Positions 51,008-60,404 of a stretch of DNA of 64,000 nt are shown here, one piece after another. The stretch covers positions 1,736,001 to 1,800,000 of the forward strand of contig CAVRGH010000010.1 in assembly GCA_963720675.1 (NCBI GenBank), written 5' to 3'. A model generated the notes under the pieces. That model saw only the letters and a program-made list of their open reading frames with translations, did no database searches and was not told where the DNA came from. Position numbers and translations under genes: made by a program. This DNA comes from JALHSW01 sp963720675. Its GTDB lineage: Bacteria > Actinomycetota > Acidimicrobiia > IMCC26256 > PALSA-555. How positions within the stretch are numbered: position 1 is the first letter of the stretch; every line of letters starts with the position of its first letter.

Positions 51008-52267
51008 TCAGGCGAATGGTCGGCCGTCGCGCGCATACGCCGCCGCCGACCTGAAGAGGTTGATCGCCATCAGGCTCGTCTCACCCTCGGCGCGTCGTTC
51101 GTAGAGCGCGGCGACCGCCTGCTGCACGGACTCGTCCCCGGGCGCCGCTTCGAGCGCGTAGTCCGCCACGTGGCACGCGAGCGCGAGGTCACCGGCGTCA
51201 GCCAACCGCTGCGACTCGGCGATCAGCTGGGCCGGACCCCCGGCAAGGCGCGCCATCGCCTCGGCGACATCCGTCCGAGACGACGGCTTGAGCTCGCTCG
51301 GCCGGCCCGAGTACCACCCGCCGAAGTAGCGGATGATGTTCCGCACGATGAACTCGGCCTCGTCGTAGACGGGCTGGAGCCATGGTGCATCCGAGGTCGG
51401 GATCTCGACCGATCGGACGACGTCGACGTGGGGTGGCGACCCGGCCTCGAGCACCGCCAGCGTGCGCGCGACGATCGTCTCGAGGAGCTCCGCTGTCTCG
51501 AGCAGGATCTGCTGCACGAGCCCGGGGTCGTCGACGACCGGACCGCCGTGGCCGGGCGCGAGCGCGCGCGGATGCTTCGCAGCCATCTTTCGCAGTGCCG
51601 CGGCCCAGTCCCACGGATACCTCTGCACCTTCTGGGGGTTCCCGGCGTTCGGCACCGCCCAGATGATGAGGTCGCCCGGACAGAGCACGCCTCGGTCGGG
51701 GCAGAACACCCACGTGTGGTCATCGGTCTCGCCGCGCGCGTGGAAGAGCTCGAACGTGACACCGCCGACGGTGATCGAGAGCTCGTCGTCATAGAGGGTG
51801 TCGGGCGGGATCGCCGGTGCCGCGAAGTCGACCGGCAGCGCCGCTCCCACCGCGCCACCGAACTGGCGCTGGTTCACCGCTTGGTTGTGGTGGGTCGTCT
51901 GCGCGTACCGCTCGAAGCGGGCGAGCATCGCCCGGTGCCCGATGACGCGCGGCGGCGCCTGCCCCTCGACGAGGAACGCCTCGAGACCGTACGCGTGGTC
52001 GACGTGGCCGTGCGTGTAGATCGCGGTGTGAACGGGCGCCGAGGTCGCCTCGCGAATCTCCTTCGCGAGGTGCGGACCGAACACGATGGTCCCTGTGTCG
52101 ACCAGCACGAGCCCGTCGTCGGTCTCGAAGGCAGTCACGCCACTCAGCAGCGAGGCGAACCAGGTGCGCTCGGCGACCTCGACCGGCCCTCCGTTCCAGA
52201 ACATGGCCGCCTCGAGCGGCGGTCGGTTGCGATTGCGAGCAAACCGCTCCGTTGGGTTCTCCGCCAC
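51008..52267 (-). CDS. Metallo-beta-lactamase-fold alkylsulfatase-like hydrolase
   Basis: 419-residue protein of the SdsA-like class III sulfatase group. The binuclear zinc site is TAIYTHGHVDHAYG (His86, His88, Asp90, His91), with further ligands in FHARGETDDHTWVF. The C-terminal half has NIIRYFGGWYSGRPSELKPS, the alkyl sulfatase dimerisation motif; the sterol-carrier-like domain of full SdsA is absent or reduced. Likely role: hydrolysis of sulfate esters or related compounds. No signal peptide is seen. GTG 52267 has a Shine-Dalgarno, AGGGGGA. It is divergent from an arylsulfatase, which strengthens the sulfate-ester link. Confidence 0.85.
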   Translation of the reverse strand: MAENPTERFARNRNRPPLEAAMFWNGGPVEVAERTWFASLLSGVTAFETDDGLVLVDTGTIVFGPHLAKEIREATSAPVHTAIYTHGHVDHAYGLEAFLVEGQAPPRVIGHRAMLARFERYAQTTHHNQAVNQRQFGGAVGAALPVDFAAPAIPPDTLYDDELSITVGGVTFELFHARGETDDHTWVFCPDRGVLCPGDLIIWAVPNAGNPQKVQRYPWDWAAALRKMAAKHPRALAPGHGGPVVDDPGLVQQILLETAELLETIVARTLAVLEAGSPPHVDVVRSVEIPTSDAPWLQPVYDEAEFIVRNIIRYFGGWYSGRPSELKPSSRTDVAEAMARLAGGPAQLIAESQRLADAGDLALACHVADYALEAAPGDESVQQAVAALYERRAEGETSLMAINLFRSAAAYARDGRPFA

Positions 52268-52307
52268 GACGTCCCCCTGATCGGTCCGGGTCGAACAGCC
52301 ATTTGAC

Positions 52308-52313
52308 TACATT
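52308..52313 (+). promoter_or_regulatory. Leaderless -10 element of the arylsulfatase gene
   Basis: TACATT, 7 bases before ATG 52321; an overlapping TTGACT at 52303-52308 is probably coincidental. Confidence 0.55.
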
Positions 52314-52320
52314 CCGGGCA

Positions 52321-53845
52321 ATGCCGTTCGATCCGATCGTCGCCGAGACCACCGCCGTCGCCGAGCACCGCGAGCCCGTCATCCCGCACACCGAGCAGGC
52401 GACAGCAGCACGTGCACGAATCGACGCCTACCGCGCGCAGCACGGACGCAACCCGAACTTCTGCTGGATCCTCTTCGATGATGTCGGCTGGGGTGATTTC
52501 GGTTGCTACGGCGGTGGCGTCGCGGTCGGTGCTCCGACGCCGAACATCGACAAGCTCGCTCGGGAAGGCCTGCTCCTCACGTCGTGCTACTCCGAGCCGT
52601 CGTGCAGCCCGTCGCGCGCGACGCTCATGACCGGTCGACTCCCGATGCGTCACGGGCTGTTGCGGCCTCCGATGTACGGCGAACCCGGTGGCCTGCAGGG
52701 CGAGATCACGATCGCCGCGCTGCTCGCCGACGCGGGCTACACGACCCAGGCGGTCGGCAAGTGGCACATGGGTGAGAACCAAGAGTCGCAGCCTCAGCAC
52801 GTCGGGTTCGACGACTTCTACGGGTTCCTCTCGGTCTCCGACATGTACACGGAGTGGCGCGACCCGTACTTCTTCCCCGAGATCGCGTACTCGGAGGAGC
52901 GCACGAAGTGGATCGAGAACCAACCATTCAACAAGTGCTTCGTGCACGCGAACGCGGGGCGGTGACATCGAGGACGTCGAAGAGGTCACGATCCCAGTGC
53001 TCTCCACGCTCGACGACAAGTGGGCGGCGTACTCGGAGGACTTCATCCGCGGGATGGCCGGCGCGGACGCGCCGTGGTTCCTCTACCACAACACTCGCGG
53101 CGCGCACTTCGACAACTACCCACTCGAGAGGTTCCTCGGGTCGTCGCCGGCGAAGCACCCCTACAAGGACACGATCATCGAGCTCGACGACATTGTCGGT
53201 CGTCTGGTCGGCGCGCTGCGCGACACCGGCCAGCTCGAGCACACGATGATCTTCCTGTCGTCCGACAACGGGCCAGAGATGGAGACGTGGCCCGACGCGG
53301 CATACACGCCGTTCCGGTGTGCGAAGGGGTCGACGTGGGAGGGGGGCGTGCGCGTCCCCGCCATCTTCACGTGGCCGGGGATGATCGAGGCCGACCACTC
53401 GTCAGACGGCCTGTTCAACTTCTCCGACCTGTTCCCGACGATGCTCGCACTCGCCGGCGCCGAGGCGTCAGTCCCCGACGACCGCTTCATCGACGGCATC
53501 GACCAGTCGGGATTCCTGCTCGCGCCCGACGGCCGATCCCACCGGAAGTACCACTACTACTGGCTGCAGACGATGTTCTCGGCCGTGCGATGCGGCGAGT
53601 ACAAGCTGATGATCGCGTCGATCTCCGACGACGACCGCGACGTCGCGACCTCGGGTGGCTTCAGCGGGGTCGAACAGAAGTACCCGTACGGGCGCCTGTA
53701 CAACCTCTACCTCGACCCGAAGGAGACGCACAGCTACCTGATCCGGAAGCTCGCCTACCTCGAGGCGTTCACGACCGGCATCGGCAAGCACCTGCGCACC
53801 TTCGGCAAGTACCCGCCGAAGAACGCGATGGCCGCCCGGAGCTGA
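52321..53845 (+). CDS. Type I arylsulfatase, frameshifted
   Basis: Formylglycine-dependent sulfatase of about 507 residues after correction. The first frame has NFCWILFDDVGWGDFGCYGG (calcium-binding Asp pair) and SEPSCSPSRATLMTGRLPMR, where Cys95 is the residue converted to formylglycine, then VGKWHMG. It stops at about 52965; dropping one G from the run at 52956-52959 continues HANAGGDIEDVEEV into the second frame, which holds IFLSSDNGPEMETW, GGVRVPAIFTWPG and the C-terminal subdomain. No signal peptide is visible, so substrates are probably taken up first. Maturation enzyme not in the window. Confidence 0.9.
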
Positions 53846-53860
53846 CCGGTCGCTGTCGGG

Positions 53861-54349
53861 TCAGGCCTTGACGGCCGACTCGATCGCACCGACGAGCGCC
53901 GGGTCCTCGGGCTCGACCTGAGGCGCGAATCGCGCGATCACCGCACCGTCACGACTCACCAGGAACTTCTCGAAGTTCCACCGGATGTCACCATCGACAC
54001 CCTCGGCGTCGGCGGTCTTCTCGAGCTCCTCGTAGAGCGGATGCTTCGTGTCGCCGTTCACCTCGATCTTCTCGAGGAGCGGGAACGTGACGCCGTAGGT
54101 CGTCGAGCAGAACGTCTGGATCTCCTCGGCCGAGCCCGGCTCCTGCTCCAGGAACTGGTTGCACGGCACGCCGATGACCGTGAAGTCCTGGTCGGCATAC
54201 TGCTTCTGGATCTTCTCCAGCCCTTCGTACTGGGGCGTGAGTCCACACTTCGACGCGACGTTGACGACGAGGGCGACCTTGCCCTGCTGCTCGGCCAGCT
54301 TGCCGGGGGTGCCGTCGAGACCTGCGATCGGGATGTCATACACGGACAC
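53861..54349 (-). CDS. Glutathione peroxidase family thiol peroxidase
   Basis: 162-residue peroxidase of the GPx/BtuE family, reducing hydroperoxides, usually with thioredoxin in bacteria. The peroxidatic Cys35 is in VVNVASKCGLTPQY; other motifs are FTVIGVPCNQFLEQEPGS and DIRWNFEKFLV with the catalytic Trp-Asn. The resolving Cys may be in VPCNQF or TFCSTTYG. GTG 54349 is chosen because AGGAGG lies 5 bases upstream; ATGs at 54376 and 54379 are in frame but lack a ribosome site. Confidence 0.93.
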   Translation of the reverse strand: MSVYDIPIAGLDGTPGKLAEQQGKVALVVNVASKCGLTPQYEGLEKIQKQYADQDFTVIGVPCNQFLEQEPGSAEEIQTFCSTTYGVTFPLLEKIEVNGDTKHPLYEELEKTADAEGVDGDIRWNFEKFLVSRDGAVIARFAPQVEPEDPALVGAIESAVKA

Positions 54350-54380
54350 GGGTGCCTCCTCGGAGCGAATCGGCATCAAG

Positions 54381-55640
54381 TTAGCCCGGTGCGTCGGCCC
54401 CTTCGAACGCCCACGTGCTGGCGAGGCTCATCCGGATCAGCGCGACCTCGTCCGGTTCGGCCGCCGGCGTGGATCCCTCGGCGACGAGCCACTCGGCGAC
54501 CACGCGATGCGCGTCGACCTCGACCGTCTCGAGGCGAGCGCGTCGGTCGACACCCTGCGCCATCGCCTCGAGGCCGCTGCGTTCGCCCCGGGCCAGGAGG
54601 CCCGGGGAGCCGGGGTGGTCGGGATCGAGGAGGCCGGGCACCGAGGTGCTCAGAGTGCATCGAACCCGGTCACCGTCGACCGAGACGTCGCGCTCGAACC
54701 CCGGCGGGAGGTCAGGCTGCAGCGCCAGCACCGCCGCGACGCCGGCCGCGCCGCCGTCTCGCACACCGAGGCGATCTGCGAGCCGCTCGCTGGTGAGCCA
54801 GGCAACACCGACCCAGTGCTTCGCGAGCATCATGCGCACGACGTCAGGATCGAAGCGCGACGTGAGCGCCAGCTCGGCTGCGCTCACGAGCAGGTGTGAC
54901 TGCATCTGGAACTCGCGGGCGACTGCCGCCAGCGCACTGTTCGAGAGCGCGGTGAGGCGGAACCCGGGGTCGAACTCGCCTCGGTAGTCGACCATGCCTT
55001 CGGGCGCCGGTTCCGCGGCCCGCTCGTTCGCCACGGACGCGAGCGGGAGCTCGCCGACCTGTTGCGTGAGCGCCGCGGGCCCGACCGGGTCGTTCTCCGG
55101 ATCGATGACGATCGTCCAGTGACAGTGCGGATGCCGTTCGGTCGGCGTCCGCGGCGGACGGTGGATGGGCCGAATACGCGCCCGCGGATTGGTCGCGTAC
55201 GCGGTCGCGTCGAACGTCGGATCCTCGATCGTGTGGCACATCCCGAAGACGCGTTCCTCGCCGAACGGCTCGGCGTCGAGGAGAGCACCGCAATGGTTCA
55301 GCCAGAACTCTGCGTGGTGCTCGTCGATCAGCTTGTACGCCACCGACATGTACTCATGCACGAAGCCGACGTCGAGCTGCAGCGCCTTCATGATGGCCGG
55401 GACGCCGTCGCCCTCGATGCCCATCAGCGAGCGCATGCGCCCGGTGTAGATCGGGCTCGCGCCCATCCAGAGGTCGATGGCGACGTCGTTCATCTCGTCG
55501 AACCCGCCGGTCTGGAGCACGACCTGCGGGAGCAGCCCGCGGTTCACGAGCATGCCGAGGAGCATGTACTCGTGCGCCACCCGGACGAGCTGCGGTCGGT
55601 CGAGCTCCTCGAGTGCGGTCGATGGGGCCGATGTGGTCAT
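54381..55640 (-). CDS. Unknown protein coupled to an amidohydrolase
   Basis: 419 residues from ATG 55640, overlapping the amidohydrolase stop by four bases. The protein is soluble. The N-terminal half is rich in conserved-looking residues, with VGFVHEYMSVAYKLIDEHHA, FWLNHCGALLDAEPFGEERV and FGMCHTIEDPTFDATAYATN, then HPHCHWTIVIDP: spaced His and Cys that could bind metal. The segment is faintly like L-2-amino-thiazoline-4-carboxylate hydrolase proteins, but that is not secure. The C-terminal 150 residues are Arg/Ala/Glu-rich. A shared pathway with the amidohydrolase is the best guess. Confidence 0.65.
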   Translation of the reverse strand: MTTSAPSTALEELDRPQLVRVAHEYMLLGMLVNRGLLPQVVLQTGGFDEMNDVAIDLWMGASPIYTGRMRSLMGIEGDGVPAIMKALQLDVGFVHEYMSVAYKLIDEHHAEFWLNHCGALLDAEPFGEERVFGMCHTIEDPTFDATAYATNPRARIRPIHRPPRTPTERHPHCHWTIVIDPENDPVGPAALTQQVGELPLASVANERAAEPAPEGMVDYRGEFDPGFRLTALSNSALAAVAREFQMQSHLLVSAAELALTSRFDPDVVRMMLAKHWVGVAWLTSERLADRLGVRDGGAAGVAAVLALQPDLPPGFERDVSVDGDRVRCTLSTSVPGLLDPDHPGSPGLLARGERSGLEAMAQGVDRRARLETVEVDAHRVVAEWLVAEGSTPAAEPDEVALIRMSLASTWAFEGADAPG

Positions 55641-56923
55641 CGGTTCGCCTTGAATCGTCCGCCGGTCATCTGCTTCCAGGTCTCGACGTCGCGCTCGTCG
55701 GCGGGCCGACCGACACGCGTGACGGTGTCGACGTCGCCGGCCTCGGTGCGCAGCGCACCGACGGTGCAGTCTTCCCGCGCACGGGTGGCGAACGGGTCGA
55801 ACTGGAAGTGGCGCATGGCGTTCTCGTGGCTGATCTTGTTCACCGTGGCGTCGTCGACGCCACGCATCAGCTCTTCGAGCTTCTCGGGCGCCATCGGCCA
55901 GAAGCTGTCGGAGTGCGGGTAGTCGGACTCCCAGCACAGGTTGTCGACGTTGAACTCGTCGAGCAGCTTCACGCCGACCCTGTCGTTGATGAAGCAGCAG
56001 ATGATGCGCTCGTGGAACAGCTCGGTCGGCCGTAGCCCTTGCGGTAGCTCGTGACGCATCCACCCGTTGTGGCGGTCGAGCGTGTGCTCCACGCGGGCGA
56101 GGAAGTAGGGGATCCACCCGATGTCGCCCTCGCTGAGCGAGAAGCGCAGGTCCGGGAAGCGGTTCCAGAAGTCGGCCCAGAGCAGGTCACCGAGCGTGTA
56201 GATCGCCATCGCGGACGAGAGCTGCATCGGGACCGGCGGTGGGGCGTCGGGACCGGTCGATGCCGCCTTCGACGACGACCCGATGTGGCAGCACAGCACG
56301 GTGGAGGTGTCGACGCAGGCTGCGAACAGCGGGTCCCACGCATCGGTGTGGATGCTCGGCATGCCGAGGCCCAACGGGTTCTCCGAGAAGGTCACCGCAT
56401 GGCAGCCCTTCGCGGCGAGGCGTCGCACCTCGACCGCCGCCGCCTCGACGTCGAACAGGGGGAGGATCCCGCAGGGGATGAAGCGATCGGGATGCGCGCC
56501 GCACCACTCGTCGATGTGCCAGTCGTTGTAGGCGCGGATCATGACGAGGTTCGTGTCTCGGTCGGGTCCCTGGTTCAGGATCTGTCCGGCGAAGCCCGTC
56601 CAGTTCGGGAAGTTGAGCCCGGCGAGCTGACCACCGGCGGACATGTCGCGCACACGCTCGTCGACCTGGTAGCAGCCGGGCCGCATGTCCTCGTAGCGGG
56701 TCGGGTTCACGTTGAACATCTCGGGTGGCTTGCCCGCGACCGCGTTCAGCCCGAGGTTCCGGCCCGGGATCTCGCCGTAGTACCACTGCTGGGACCCGTC
56801 GTCCTGTTCTCGCACGACCGGCATCGCTGCGCGGTATGCCGCCGGGACGTGCGCGTCGAACATGTCGGCGGGCTCACAGATGTGGTCGTCGACGGAGATG
56901 AGGATGAGGTCGGCGGCGTTCAC
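55637..56923 (-). CDS. Amidohydrolase 2 family metal-dependent hydrolase
   Basis: 428-residue TIM-barrel enzyme of the amidohydrolase 2 (ACMSD-like) group, which hydrolyses or decarboxylates cyclic acids. The metal-binding start is LISVDDHICEPADMF in place of D-x-H; barrel motifs include HPDRFIPCGILPLFDVEAAA, HAVTFSENPLGLGMPS, STVLCCHIGSSS and the C-terminal DNLCWESDYPHSDSFWP with the catalytic Asp. Substrate unknown. GTG 56923 lies 8 bases after TACCAT. It is the first gene of a two-gene operon with the unknown 419-residue protein. Confidence 0.88.
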   Translation of the reverse strand: MNAADLILISVDDHICEPADMFDAHVPAAYRAAMPVVREQDDGSQQWYYGEIPGRNLGLNAVAGKPPEMFNVNPTRYEDMRPGCYQVDERVRDMSAGGQLAGLNFPNWTGFAGQILNQGPDRDTNLVMIRAYNDWHIDEWCGAHPDRFIPCGILPLFDVEAAAVEVRRLAAKGCHAVTFSENPLGLGMPSIHTDAWDPLFAACVDTSTVLCCHIGSSSKAASTGPDAPPPVPMQLSSAMAIYTLGDLLWADFWNRFPDLRFSLSEGDIGWIPYFLARVEHTLDRHNGWMRHELPQGLRPTELFHERIICCFINDRVGVKLLDEFNVDNLCWESDYPHSDSFWPMAPEKLEELMRGVDDATVNKISHENAMRHFQFDPFATRAREDCTVGALRTEAGDVDTVTRVGRPADERDVETWKQMTGGRFKANR

Positions 56924-56931
56924 GGTCGCGG

Positions 56932-56937
56932 ATGGTA
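56932..56937 (-). promoter_or_regulatory. Leaderless -10 element of the amidohydrolase operon
   Basis: TACCAT on the minus strand, 8 bases before GTG 56923. The rest of the 244-base divergent gap to 57168 shows nothing recognisable. Confidence 0.5.
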
Positions 56938-57167
56938 GGGCGGACCTGGCGAGACCGCAGGTCGCCGGTGGACACCCACGGACCGATCGTCGAGCGAGCG
57001 GCTGGCTGTGGCCCCACAGCAGGGCCACTTCCCCAATGGTCCCCGACGAATCCCCCCGAAGGGACTGCCGAGCGCGGACCTCCTGAGTACCGTCGGGGTG
57101 TGCTCCCGAACGCCTCCGCGATCCACCCCCTCACCGAGGAGCGACTCATCGTGGCCCGACATCCCCG

Positions 57168-58046
57168 ATGAGCGATGCAGACACCCTCCCGCGCCGCGCG
57201 ACGGGGTGGGTCGCGTCGGTGATCGGCCCTCGCGCACGCGTCGTCGACGTCCGCGCACTCACGGACGCGACTTCGTCGGTCGTCCACGCGATCGACGTCG
57301 AGGACGCGGTCGGTCCACCACGCCAGCTCGTGCTTCGCCGGTACATCGATCCAGAAGCGTTGGAGCGCGAGACGGACGCGGTGACGCGCGAAGCACGTGT
57401 CCTCGAGGCATTGCGAAAGAGCCCGGTGCCGGCGCCAGGCCTGGTAGCCGCCGACCCCACTGCCATGAGCTGCGACGTTCCCGCACTGCTGATGACCCGA
57501 CTCAACGGTCGGCCCCGAGCGAAGTCGCGCGACCTCAGTGCCTTCGCCCGTTCCCTCGCAGAACCCTTGGCGGCGATCCACGCGGTCGACGTCCCGGTGG
57601 ACGCCGACTTCCCGACCTATCGGCAGTACTCGACCCCTGGGGAGGTGACTCCACCCGCATGGACCCGACATCCGCAGGCATGGGAGCGCGCGATCGAGCG
57701 CCACGCCGCAGGTCCACCGGAGCATGCGCCCGTCTTCATCCACCGCGACTACCACCCGCTCAACGTCCTCTGGACCGGCGCTCGAGTGACGGGCATCGTC
57801 GACTGGGCGTGGTCGTGTGCCGGGCCGGCGATGGTCGACGTCGCCCACTGCCGACTCAACCTCGTGCTGGGCCCGGGCGTCGAGGCCGCCGACTCGTTCC
57901 TGGCCGCGACCGGCGATCCGTCCGCCTACGACCCGGCGTGGGACCTGCTGGACGCAGTCGACGCGCTGCCCGACCTCACCGACGGGCCGTCCGCGCTCAC
58001 CCGCCTCGACGATTGGGTCGCCGCCCGAGTCGCGGCTACGGGCTGA
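57168..58046 (+). CDS. APH-family phosphotransferase
   Basis: 292-residue protein-kinase-fold enzyme of the aminoglycoside phosphotransferase/choline kinase group. The N-lobe has QLVLRRYIDPEALERE (ATP-binding Arg/Lys strand); the catalytic loop is FIHRDYHPLNVLWTG (Asp base and Asn) and the metal-binding segment is GIVDWAWSCAGPAMVDVA. Such proteins in soil actinobacteria may phosphorylate antibiotics, sugars or acyl carriers; the true substrate is unknown. It is divergent from the amidohydrolase operon and convergent with the deaminase. Confidence 0.9.
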   Translation: MSDADTLPRRATGWVASVIGPRARVVDVRALTDATSSVVHAIDVEDAVGPPRQLVLRRYIDPEALERETDAVTREARVLEALRKSPVPAPGLVAADPTAMSCDVPALLMTRLNGRPRAKSRDLSAFARSLAEPLAAIHAVDVPVDADFPTYRQYSTPGEVTPPAWTRHPQAWERAIERHAAGPPEHAPVFIHRDYHPLNVLWTGARVTGIVDWAWSCAGPAMVDVAHCRLNLVLGPGVEAADSFLAATGDPSAYDPAWDLLDAVDALPDLTDGPSALTRLDDWVAARVAATG

Positions 58047-58098
58047 CCCCTTCCGTCGTATCCCACCTGACGACGTCGAATCGACCTGCGACGCCGAC

Positions 58099-59118
58099 TC
58101 AGACGTTCGCGGCGAGCGCGTCGATCGTGTCGAGGTGCGGCCCGCGCTCGTCCTCGTCGAGGAAGCTCGCGAGGAACGAGTTCTTGGCGAGCTGGAGAAG
58201 CTCGTCGCGTGTCAGGCCCAGGGCGTCGGTGCTGGCGGCGTAGTTCTCGGCGACGTAGCCGCCGAAGTACGCGGGATCATCCGAGTTGATCGTCACGCGG
58301 AGACCGCGGCGGAGCAGCGCTGCCAGGTCGTGATCGGCGAGCGTCGGGAACACTCTGAGCTTGACGTTGGACAGCGGGCAGACGGTCAGCGGCATTGCCT
58401 CCGCCACCAGCCGGTCGACCAACGCGTCGTCCTCGATACACCGGACGCCGTGGTCGATCCGCGCAACGTGCAAGAGGTCGAGCGCCTGCCAGATGTAGTC
58501 GGGAGGGCCCTCCTCTCCGGCGTGCGCGACCGTGAGGAAGCCCTCGCTCCGGGCGCGGTCGAAGACGTCGCGGAACTTCTCCGGCGGATGACCGACCTCG
58601 GCCGAGTCGAGCCCGACGGCCACGATCGCGTCGCGGTGCGGGAGCGCCTGTTCGAGCGTGATCATCGCGGCCTCGGCCGTCTGGTCTCGCAGGAAGCACA
58701 GGATCAGGCGGGACGTGATCCCGAGATCGCGCTCCGCGCCTTCGAGCGCGGCGGTGATGCCGTCCACGACCGTCGCGAACGGCACACCTCGATCGGTGTG
58801 CGTCTGGGGATCGAAGAAGATCTCGGCATGGCGCACCCCGTCGGCCGCGGCGCGATCGAGGTACGCGCGCGTGAGATCGGCGAAGTCGCGCTCGTGGAGG
58901 AGCACCTGGCACCCGGCGTAGTAGATGTCGAGGAACGACTGGAGATCCTCGAACACGTAGGCGTCGCGCACCGCCGCGACGTCCGGGTATGGCAGCGTGA
59001 CACCGTTGCGGGACGCCAACTCGAACATCATCTCCGGCTCGAGGGTTCCCTCGATGTGGAGGTGGAGCTCGGCCTTGGGCAGCTCGCGGAGGAACTCGAG
59101 GTCGGCCGGGGTCACCAT
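58099..59118 (-). CDS. Adenine deaminase (adenosine deaminase superfamily)
   Basis: 339-residue zinc deaminase. The metal-binding start AELHLHIEGTLEPEMMFELA (His19, His21), AHAGEEGPPDYIWQAL, RIDHGVRCIED, and CPLSNVKLRVF followed by TINSDDPAYFGGY are all present. CPLSN and GEEGPPxYIW, rather than the adenosine deaminase forms, point to adenine as substrate (Aah1-like group), giving hypoxanthine for purine salvage. The C-terminus is LLQLAKNSFLASFLDEDERG. It is divergent from the sulfotransferase gene, 37 bases apart. Confidence 0.9.
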   Translation of the reverse strand: MVTPADLEFLRELPKAELHLHIEGTLEPEMMFELASRNGVTLPYPDVAAVRDAYVFEDLQSFLDIYYAGCQVLLHERDFADLTRAYLDRAAADGVRHAEIFFDPQTHTDRGVPFATVVDGITAALEGAERDLGITSRLILCFLRDQTAEAAMITLEQALPHRDAIVAVGLDSAEVGHPPEKFRDVFDRARSEGFLTVAHAGEEGPPDYIWQALDLLHVARIDHGVRCIEDDALVDRLVAEAMPLTVCPLSNVKLRVFPTLADHDLAALLRRGLRVTINSDDPAYFGGYVAENYAASTDALGLTRDELLQLAKNSFLASFLDEDERGPHLDTIDALAANV

Positions 59119-59141
59119 CGCGTGATGATGGCACGCTTGCG

Positions 59142-59147
59142 TAGCAT
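59142..59147 (+). promoter_or_regulatory. Leaderless -10 element of the sulfotransferase gene
   Basis: TAGCAT, 8 bases before ATG 59156. A GAGGAG directly abutting the ATG is too close to act as a normal Shine-Dalgarno. Confidence 0.5.
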
Positions 59148-59155
59148 CCGAGGAG

Positions 59156-60404
59156 ATGACCTGGAACCCCGGACCGCGCCCCGCGTGGGTTCAGCACGCG
59201 ATCGACGGCGAGGGCGGGCCGGTCTACGACCGCGCCAAGGAGCCGTTCGACGTCGACGAGCTCGTCGCGGAGGCCCGGCTCCGGGCCGGGACCGACGACC
59301 TCGACGGCGACTCGTTTCGAGAACCCCTCGAGGTGTTCACCCGGTCCCTCGACGAAGAGGCCGACCTCCATGTCGTAGGACGCTGGCGAGTGCGGGAGGT
59401 CATCCTGCGCGGCCTCGAGAACCGCCTCCGGATCACCGAGGCGGTTCGCCGCGACCCTGATATCACCGACGAGAGCATCGTGCAGCCGTTGATCGTCTGC
59501 GGCAGCCCGCGCGCCGGCACGTCCCTGCTCCACCAGCTCCTCGCACTCGACCCCGCAGCGCGGGCGCCGCTGGCCTGGGAGTACTGGTGCCCAGCGCCCC
59601 CGCCGCTCGGCATCGGCATCACCGATGATCCCCGCATCGCGCTCGCCGACCGCGACGTCCGGCTGTCCGCGGCACTCGAACCGGGGTTCGACGGCATCCA
59701 CCAGCAGGGCGCGCTGCTCCCCCGCGAGGACGCCTCGTCGATGATCGTCGACTTCCGTTCCGACGTGCTCGGCGCGCACTACCCCGTCCCTGCGTACCGC
59801 GCGTGGTTCGACGCAGCCGATCTGCAGTCCGGGTACCGATGGTTCCGGCGCACGTTGCAGGTGCTCCAACGCAGCACCGAACCTCGTCGTTGGGTGCTCA
59901 AGCAACCCGGACACATGGCCGTGCTCCCCACACTGCTCGCGACGTACCCGGACGCCCACATCGTCGTGTGCCACCGGGACCCGCTCGAGATGCTGAGCTC
60001 GGTCACCAGTCTGCTGGCGACGTTGCAATGGGCTCACTCGAACGCGGTGGACTACCCGGCGCTCGCGCGTCAGCAGGCCGACTACTACCACCGCGTCCTC
60101 ACGCGCCTCGTCGGCTTCTGTCGCGACGGAATCGTCGACCCCGCCCGCCTCGCCCACGTGCACTTCGCCCGGCTCAACGACGAACCGGCGGAGACAGTCC
60201 GCTCGATCTATGAACGCTTCGGTCAGCCGACGCCTGGCTGACCAACCCGAGCAGATCGCGGACCTCCTCGCGGCACGCCCGCGCGGGCGGCTCGGAGGCC
60301 ACGACCACTCGTGGGACGACCTCGGTCTGGACCTCGATGCCGAACGATCCCGCTTCGCGGAGTACCAGGAGTTCTTCGGCGTCCCGTCGGAGTCCGTCGC
60401 ATGA
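59156..60404 (+). CDS. Sulfotransferase family protein, frameshifted near the end
   Basis: PAPS-dependent sulfotransferase-fold enzyme of the large actinobacterial group; acceptor unknown. The 5'-phosphosulfate loop is LIVCGSPRAGTSLLHQLLAL near residue 115; other motifs are WVLKQPGHMAVLPTLLATYP and VCHRDPLEMLSSVTSL (3'-phosphate binding). The frame ends early at 60241; dropping one base at 60233-60234 gives LADQPEQIADLLAARPRG and GHDHSWDDLGLD, the normal family ending, to 60404 (about 415 residues). The corrected stop overlaps the next start codon (ATGA). Confidence 0.87.
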
